A DNA stretch of 64,000 nt from Aphrocallistes beatrix. Lineage: Eukaryota > Porifera > Hexactinellida > Sceptrulophora > Aphrocallistidae. The first letter of the stretch is position 1; each line of letters begins with the position of its first letter. Shown here piece by piece: positions 58,071-64,000 of the stretch. The notes beneath the pieces were generated by a model that did not search any database, was not told the origin of the DNA, and saw nothing but the letters and a program-made list of their open reading frames with translations. A program made the position numbers and the translations under genes. The stretch lies in contig OY725501.1 of assembly GCA_963281255.1 (NCBI GenBank), forward strand, positions 248,001 to 312,000, read 5' to 3'.

Positions 58071-60343
58071 TCACGAATCTTTTTCTGTTCCAGGATAGAG
58101 ATCTCTCGAATCATTACGAAATGCTGAAAAAGCGAATGGCTGTTGTCTCGCAGGAGAGTTTATACGATCATTTAACGAGTATAATTCGAAATTATCTTCG
58201 CACTGAAAAGCATTAGGGTTGAATTGGCCAGGTTCAGGAATGAATTGATAGGACTGTTCAAAAGTATGTTGTTTCTCTAAGGTTCTTGGAAAGTACTTTT
58301 CTCCATCAACTCTTTGACTTTGGGTAAAGCAGTCGTTGTCAGGTGGACTAAGACTATTATTCCTCGATCTGATGGGTCGAAATTCTTCTTGAGGAGAGAT
58401 GGAGCCAATATTCGAATACGGAATAGAGATACTGGTAGACAGAAATTCTGATTCTGATTGAACTTTTCGAGAAAAGTGGGATAGAGCATCACCTTTTTCA
58501 AGATAACCTCCCCAAGGGATTAATTCTTCCATCGCTAGTAAGAGCTCCGAACAAATTGTGGCTATTTTATCGCTATATTTCGGGTTGTTTATGGATTTAA
58601 TATTGATTTGATACATCTCACAGTGTAGGCCATAGTGTGGTTGATACTCAAACTCCATTCTTTCAAACACGACCTCGAATTTCTCAAGTTTTGCTTTGAT
58701 ATAGTTCTTGAAATACGCTGAGTCAACCTAGATGAAAATAATCACAATTATGATAAAATTAAAATCAGTGATTCTCAAACTTCTGTCACATTATAATCCC
58801 CAAACACTTAAAATTCTGGGCCATTCGTAAGGTATTTATATACCCTCCAATACTTATGTATTAGTTCAAGGGTGTTTAATAGTCAGGTTGAGGTGCCAAA
58901 CCCCTCTACTTAAACAAATTTGATTCATAGCGAATCAAAGACCGCTCTAAGACTGTACTTCACTTGTGGTATCACTGTGAATCAAGGGATTATCTAGGAG
59001 CGTGAGACGCTCCTTTGAGACGCGGCGTATGATTTTAAGCCTCAAAGTGTTTAGGAGCGTGAAAATCCAAAATAATACCCAATTTACTCCATATTATAAT
59101 GTTATTTATCGATTTAGGCGTATAAAAATTTAGAAATTTTAGATTAGGAGCGTATCTCTGGAAGGCTGTATAATACCCTGCTGTGAATACACAATAGATG
59201 GTATTTAACTATAACCAAAATCCGGAATCGAACTTTCTAAAAAATGATGGAGAATACCCCTCTGGATCTGGATTTGGATCGGAGACAAATAAAAATCAAA
59301 CGCAGGGAACGTTAAATTCCACATCTCCAGTGGCGTAGCTAGGAGGAGAACAGGGGGAAGTACCTCTCCCGTCAGAATTTAAATCCAAAAATTAAACTTA
59401 TCTTTTGCCTAAATTAGAAGAATCTGGGAAAATTAGGAAATAAGTGCTGTCAGTTTACAGGAACTCGTCCAGTAGGGGAGTACAGCTATTGGTGGTGTCC
59501 CTCCCACCCTAAACCCATCGTAAATCCTGGCTACGCCACTACACATTTCAACACCTCTAATAAATCCATTTCTAGATAAAATGCCAAAAGAAATACCTGA
59601 ATTGATTGAAACATTTTCCTCGCTGGATCCATCAATAGACAGACTGGATACTTGGATAGGAAGGAAATACCCTGACGAATATCGGAAATACTCTTCCCAG
59701 CTGTGAGATTTTGAGTTATAATCTGGTAGATTGGGAGTATGGTATATTTCTGCTGTTTATTTTGGACAATACTTCTCGCTTTAGAACGCATCTCATTTGT
59801 GAAATCAATCTTTTCTGATGTTTGTAAGCTTTGAAATGGTCGTGAATCGAATAACATTTGTTTGAGCTCTTTTAATGCATCGGGTGGAGGCATTTGTTTG
59901 CTGTAAAGACTTTCTCTGATTTGTGATTTGTTTATTTCGCAAATGTTTTCCAAATTTAAACGGTTCTTCTGCCAAAATAAACTATAATTAGTCACCAACC
60001 CTAAATCCTGTTCGATATCGCCAATTTTTCGGTCAAAACTTGAGAGGCTGTCTTGGTCAAACCTTTGCCTAGCTTCAATATAGTCGTTTATAACCTTTCT
60101 TTTTCGCAAATAGTTCCGATAATTCTCTTCTTTCATCTTATCAATACTTGTGATTAGTTCTTTCTCACTCTGATTAAGCTCCTTGCGAAATGTATCAAAT
60201 TTTTCTTTGACCTGAGTTAGCGCAAATTGAATTTCGTTCTCATTCTTTTTATTATCAATTTCTATCTGTTCAAGAATGTCAGACTCTCTGGAGTTTCTAT
60301 GCGAGAATGTAGACATGCTAATTGTTCGAAAATAAATTCCCAA
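58071..60343 (-). CDS. Diverged coiled-coil plus PUB-like protein
   Basis: Exon 1 59597-60343 and exon 2 58071-58727, phase-0 intron, 467 residues (457 if the second ATG at 60,313, MSTFSHRNS, is used). Coiled coil about 25-140 (VKEKFDTFRKELNQSEKELI, IDKMKEENYRNYL). Front half of the domain about 180-249: KYTILPIYQIITQNLTAGKS, IRQGISFLSKYPVCLLMD. Back half from the exon-2 start: VDSAYFKNYIKAKLEKFEVV, then TICSELLLAMEEL. The remaining 130 residues are Ser/Gln-rich and disordered with no finger. It shares the intron position and phase with every other member but little of the exact sequence, so it is the most diverged copy of the array. Confidence 0.8.
58985..59175 (+). repeat. Dispersed ~190-bp repeat, partner of 32,550-32,740
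   Basis: ggattatctaggagcgtgag at the left and gagcgtatctctggaagg at the right; the reverse complement recurs at 32,550-32,740 with about the same length. It lies in the intron 58,728-59,596 of the diverged family gene. Confidence 0.65.
59328..59541. mobile_element. Element with 'cagtggcgtagctagga' termini
   Basis: Left cagtggcgtagctagga and right tcctggctacgccact are inverted repeats with one mismatch. About 214 bases. A solo terminus of the same kind occurs near 42,910. It lies in the same intron as the repeat at 58,985. Confidence 0.75.
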
Positions 60344-60825
60344 AGTAGGGAGAGGTTAAATCTATTAAAAACTTTTATTTATGAAGAAACAAAAGCAAGA
60401 ACGAAAAAATCAATTAGTGATACAGTCAGGGTCGCTTATTATGAACATTCGTTTATTATGAACTAACCTCCTGGTCCCAATTTCATTTTTTAGATAGGAT
60501 TTGTATTGAATCAAGTTCGCTTAATATGAAGTATGTACCTCTATTATGAACAGATTTTTTGGTCCCCTGGTGGTTCACAATAAGCGAACCTGACTGTATT
60601 ATTAAAAACTTTTTCACTAGAAGAGTTGTATACTATTTTACCAAATACAGCTCACTCCCGTTAGAACAAGGCGATGAAAGTCAGGCCGTTAAAAAGGAGA
60701 GTATACTATATCTCCCATCAATGAAGTAAAAGACCCTGGAAATGGATGCGAAGGTATATAAACCAACCAATATATATCATGCCATTAATAACCAATACAC
60801 AATTCCTACAACGGAAATATTCCTG
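60344..60825. other. Short intergenic region between family array and polymerase lambda
   Basis: Contains the MITE at 60,421-60,598 and the likely 3' UTR of polymerase lambda plus the 5' flank of the gene ending at 60,343. Both genes are on the - strand. Confidence 0.5.
60421..60598. mobile_element. MITE, 'tacagtcagggtcgctta' family
   Basis: Left tacagtcagggtcgcttatt and right aataagcgaacctgactgta are inverted repeats with TA ends; tattatgaac blocks recur inside. About 178 bases. Confidence 0.8.
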
Positions 60826-63800
60826 TTATTTATCCCGATCATGTGGTTCGAGGTAATCCAGGCCCAGATGCTTGAACACATCCTCTTCAGTAAAAGTGGG
60901 CAGTTGCGTTCCCTCGTGTAGAATGGTGCTACCTTTTCTCATTACATCTGTGTACAAGTGCTGTTCAGATAAGTGCATGCCTATAACCAATTCAATCTAA
61001 GTAGCCTATATCTACAGTAAATGCAATGCAATATTATCTAGTTCATCATGGAGTCATGGTTAAAATGAACAGTAGAATTATGCACGTAGGGAGTTTTCTT
61101 TAACAAGTAATAATTAATCTTTAGATAAGAGTTTTTATCGTCTCTCAATTTTTTGTCATCGCCGGCGCAATTTAGGGGTGGTATCTTTTAAATATTTGAA
61201 TATAAGAAACACAAAGTAGTCGATAAGTCTTATAATGTTTCTATACTAGATAAGGAGTGCATTGCCGTCGGAAATTCATAAAAAGTGCTAAGGCTATTCT
61301 CATTATGTTCATCAAAAGTGCTAAGGCTATTCTCATTATGTTATTCAAAAGTGCTAAAGCTATTCTCATTATCGCCTATTGAACTAATACAGTTTATTTA
61401 AAAAAAGTGTTAATCGAACTAATGCAGTTTATTAAAAAAAAGTGTTAATTAAGGCCATGCAGGCGCAGTCATCATGATAGGGTCATATTCCAAAAATTCG
61501 CTAAAATTTCGGGTTTAATATCACAGGCCTTAGGGAATGTTTCGCGCTCCGATATCATGACTGGTGAGTATAGAGAAAACCAACCTTGTTTTTGTGCATA
61601 TAAACGCATAGAGCGATTAAAATGCGCTGATCCAGTGAAATACAACAGTGCACATGCCCATTGTGAGTAGGGAACGACAATTATGTCTAATCGCCGATGT
61701 TTCCGGTCATCTCCTTTCAAAAGACACACTCCTAAGTATTTAGATTGTCCATGGTCTCCGCCATCATGAATTGAGAGATCGTCTGTTAGGAAAGATGACT
61801 CATGTCCTCTCTGTAAAACCTAGTTTGGGAAATTATTCGTCAATTATTTTTATCATTGCTTTCAGTAGATATTGGATATAGTCAGGCCCAGTGTTTTTTT
61901 AAAGCTAAATTAGAGGGGCCAAAAGGACCTCTAATTTCTCTTCAGGAACCTCTAATTTCTTAACATTCGTAATGTACTGAATATCATAAAATGTAGTATT
62001 CCAGGTAAGGGACCTCTAATCTTTTGCAGGGCCCTCTGAGCAAATCCTTAAAAAAAACCTGGCCAGGCCTAACTAAATAATGTTAGCAAATCGTAGCAAA
62101 TCGTGAGAGGTAAAAAAGCATTACAAACAGTGGTTCTAAATCGTGAGAAAACAGTGAGTAATGGTCTCATACAACAGCGAAATCGTGAGACACATAACGA
62201 GATCGTGAGAGTTGAGAGGCCTGTATAGTGATAATAGGGTTTTTTTGATTAAATTGTCACTATATCCAATAAATTAGTATGGAATATCATTAACGGGGGT
62301 GCCTCAAACTATAGAAAACTATCTCTATATCTAATATCACTATATAAAATATCTATTATATATTAGTAAATGTGGTATTTAAGCATTTTCTTGCGGATAT
62401 AATGAATCCACCTGATTGAAAATTTCCCTTTATATATATATAGATTCATTAGTAATGATTTAGTAATCATCTTAGTAAAACAATACTATCTTAGGCACGA
62501 AGAGGAAAAGGTATGACTTGATTACAAATTGTCAGTTTTAATCAATGCTATTCTAATTTTAGAGATGTCATATTACATAATTAGAAAATGATCATATTAA
62601 AAACAAAAAAAATGCATGTAAATATTATCTAATATTAGTTTCAGCATGAAATTTCAAAGAAAAAATGGAAATATACTTAGTAAAACTATGATGTAGTAAT
62701 CATTATGATGACATGTTTTCAAACCTTAATCGTATTAGAGCAAATAAATTCCCCTCTCATTACCAAGTAATAAAAATATTCTAAAGGAAAATCTCGGGAT
62801 TTTTTGTTTTTTTAGCTGTATAGTAATATGTTTACCATAAATTATATATAAATGAAGGTGACTCCGCTTAATCAGGAAACTTCCCGGATATTTTGTCCCG
62901 ATTAAGCGGAGTTCACAATTACCCGATGAAACTTAGTACTAGCTTCTATGTATGAGAACCATTCCGCTCCTGGAGATTTGTCCTGATTAAACGGAGTTGA
63001 CTGTACATACAGTCAACTCCGTTTAATCGGAACAAGTCTCCTGGGACGGAATGGTTCCAATGCATATAAGCTAGTACTAAGTTTCATCGGTTAATTGGGA
63101 ACTCCGCTTACTCGGGACAGAATATCCGGTCCCGATTAAGCGGAGTCACCTGTCTATTTGCACATGAATTTGTTGAGAATATTCTTACCTGTTGAAATAC
63201 CCCTTTATGAGATTTTCCATCAGGGTGTGAAACTAAACAGTCAACATCTCCACAGGTACTCTTACCCCTTCGATAGGATCCACATGTTAGAACAATTAGT
63301 CCATGGTTTATTTCTTTGACTAATCCTTTAACGACACTCTCAATTTCATCTACTTCTTTACGGGGTATTCGTTCGATAAATTCATCGTAGTATTTAAGAC
63401 CGATTTGCTGCTGTCTAGAGGACGCAAAATTATGAAGAATATGCATACCGCCTTTCCCTAAATAAGCGATAAGATGTGAACTTTTAAGGTAGGTAACCAT
63501 TTATTATGGTGAATTGCATTCGATAATACTTTTAGTGATTAGTAATGAGATTGGAAATCGTCAATCTTCTCCAAATGCGACTGTTTTTCAACCGATACGG
63601 CGCTTTAAATTTTTGAGCACGAAAAAGAGCGACAGGACGCTTATTCAGGGAAAGACGGTACACATATAACTCTGTTCAAAGATAGGAGAGCAAAAAGTGT
63701 ACAGTTGGCCAAAGGGAAAATAAGAAATACAGTCAAAGAAAAACCTCGTTAATTCAGCTTTCTCTCTAATATCATCTAGTGTACGATACCCCTGAGCAAT

Positions 63801-63946
63801 CCAGTTGTTAGCTGTGACAAGACCAGCACCCCATATCTTAGACAATATAGCTATCGAATTGGTGTCCTTATCCTCTGAGAGATGATCCAACTTCCTTAAT
63901 TTGCCGCTTGAGATAATCTCCCATATCTTATCTGCGAGATTTTCTC
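60826..63946 (-). CDS. POLL: DNA polymerase lambda, C-terminal part (5' exons outside window)
   Basis: Family X polymerase for gap filling in base excision repair and end joining; nuclear. Exons, 5' to 3': 63745-63946, 63189-63414, 61585-61819, 60826-60980; phases 1,2,0,1 close exactly (272 codons). Motifs in order: [20 protein letters not shown] (helix-hairpin-helix/fingers), [20 protein letters not shown] with two catalytic Asp, then [29 protein letters not shown] with the third Asp, [12 protein letters not shown], and the C-terminal [21 protein letters not shown]-terminal BRCT and lyase exons must lie beyond 64,000. I place the first acceptor inside the apparent open frame (aaattttag|GAGAAAATC). 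The 1.4-kb intron 61,820-63,188 contains inverted MITEs and a dispersed repeat; the intron 60,981-61,584 has tandem repeats. Confidence 0.95.
61277..61450. repeat. Two short tandem repeats
   Basis: A unit of about 32 bases (gtgctaaggctattctcatt plus atgttcatcaaaa) occurs three times (about 61,285-61,372). A unit gaactaatgcagtttat plus t(a)nagtgttaatc occurs twice (about 61,380-61,450). Intron of polymerase lambda. Confidence 0.8.
61893..62064 (+). repeat. Dispersed 'gaggtcc' repeat, partner of 45,290-45,411
   Basis: cagtgtttttttaaagctaa, gaccucctctaattt-type blocks (ggacctctaatttctcttca) and gcaaatccttaaaaaaaacc match the reverse complement of 45,290-45,411. It lies in the polymerase lambda intron. 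Confidence 0.6.
62856..63005 (-). mobile_element. MITE, 'tacagtcaactccgcttaat' family, left arm of inverted pair
   Basis: Reads aggtgactccgcttaatc at its left end and taaacggagttgactgta at its right end, i.e. the reverse of 36,663-36,819. It is two bases away from an opposite copy. Confidence 0.8.
63008..63153 (+). mobile_element. MITE, 'tacagtcaactccgtttaat' family, right arm of inverted pair
   Basis: Starts tacagtcaactccgtttaat and ends attaagcggagtcacctgt. Together with 62,856-63,005 it makes a nearly 300-base palindrome whose centre is actgtacatacagt, 35 bases from the splice donor at 63,188. Confidence 0.8.
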
Positions 63947-64000
63947 CTAAAATTTCGATAATCAAGTATGGTTTTAAATGAAAAATTTACATATTTTTCA
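63947..64000. other. Intron sequence of polymerase lambda at window edge
   Basis: Pyrimidine-rich only near the acceptor; no further exon visible before the window ends. Confidence 0.5.

Noticed and set aside
61472..61584. C-terminal extension of the polymerase lambda exon (open to a TGA at 61,472)
   Set aside because: The conserved protein continues in exon 60,826-60,980 via the donor at 61,584; the readthrough matches nothing in the family.
1..64000. tRNA or rRNA genes
   Set aside because: I looked for cloverleaf boxes and rRNA-like conserved blocks and saw none I could support by eye.

Overview
This is nuclear DNA from an invertebrate animal. It is AT-rich, with many short GT-AG introns, numerous small non-autonomous transposons, and animal gene families: receptor tyrosine phosphatases with C-type lectin and Ig ectodomains, slingshot cofilin phosphatase, sphingosine-1-phosphate lyase and DNA polymerase lambda. 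An early-branching animal such as a sponge would fit the compact introns and expanded receptor phosphatases, but nothing in the window proves the phylum.

Region 1 (1-29,055, + strand) is a tandem cluster of five receptor-type protein tyrosine phosphatases (RPTPs). The first two (1-4,873, partial, and 5,289-12,973) have large ectodomains of C-type lectin-like domains (CTLDs) followed by six Ig-like modules. The next three (16,136-19,873; 20,455-24,201; 25,313-29,055) are short: one CTLD, one Ig, a Thr/Ser stalk. All have one transmembrane helix and tandem cytoplasmic PTP domains (D1 and D2). Every ectodomain module is its own phase-1/phase-1 exon. Almost the whole cytoplasmic part sits in one long exon, plus a tiny last exon. 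Active-site residues differ between copies, so some domains are probably pseudophosphatases. Relic exons (lectin, Ig, PTP, terminal) lie between and inside the genes. An intronless S1P lyase gene (13,660-15,399, - strand) interrupts the cluster.

Region 2 (29,875-42,214, - strand) is one slingshot phosphatase gene of at least 17 coding exons. It has two candidate first exons, one with a TATA box. Its large introns hold transposon remnants.

Region 3 (42,215-60,343) holds a hAT-like element with an internal minisatellite (43,078-43,454) and a - strand tandem array of six related genes. They carry an N-terminal coiled coil and a roughly 130-residue domain that I do not recognise with certainty. 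Its layout resembles the PUB domain of the linear-ubiquitin ligase HOIP. The largest gene has three copies of this domain and ends in two NZF-type zinc fingers. Other copies are truncated, frameshifted or fused.

Region 4 (60,826-63,946, - strand) is the C-terminal two thirds of DNA polymerase lambda; its 5' exons lie beyond the window.

The two expanded clusters, lectin/Ig receptor phosphatases and coiled-coil/PUB-like/zinc-finger proteins, both look like fast-evolving gene families. The RPTP tails carry YxN and ITIM-like tyrosine motifs. A role in recognition or immune-type signalling is an inference, not something the sequence proves.
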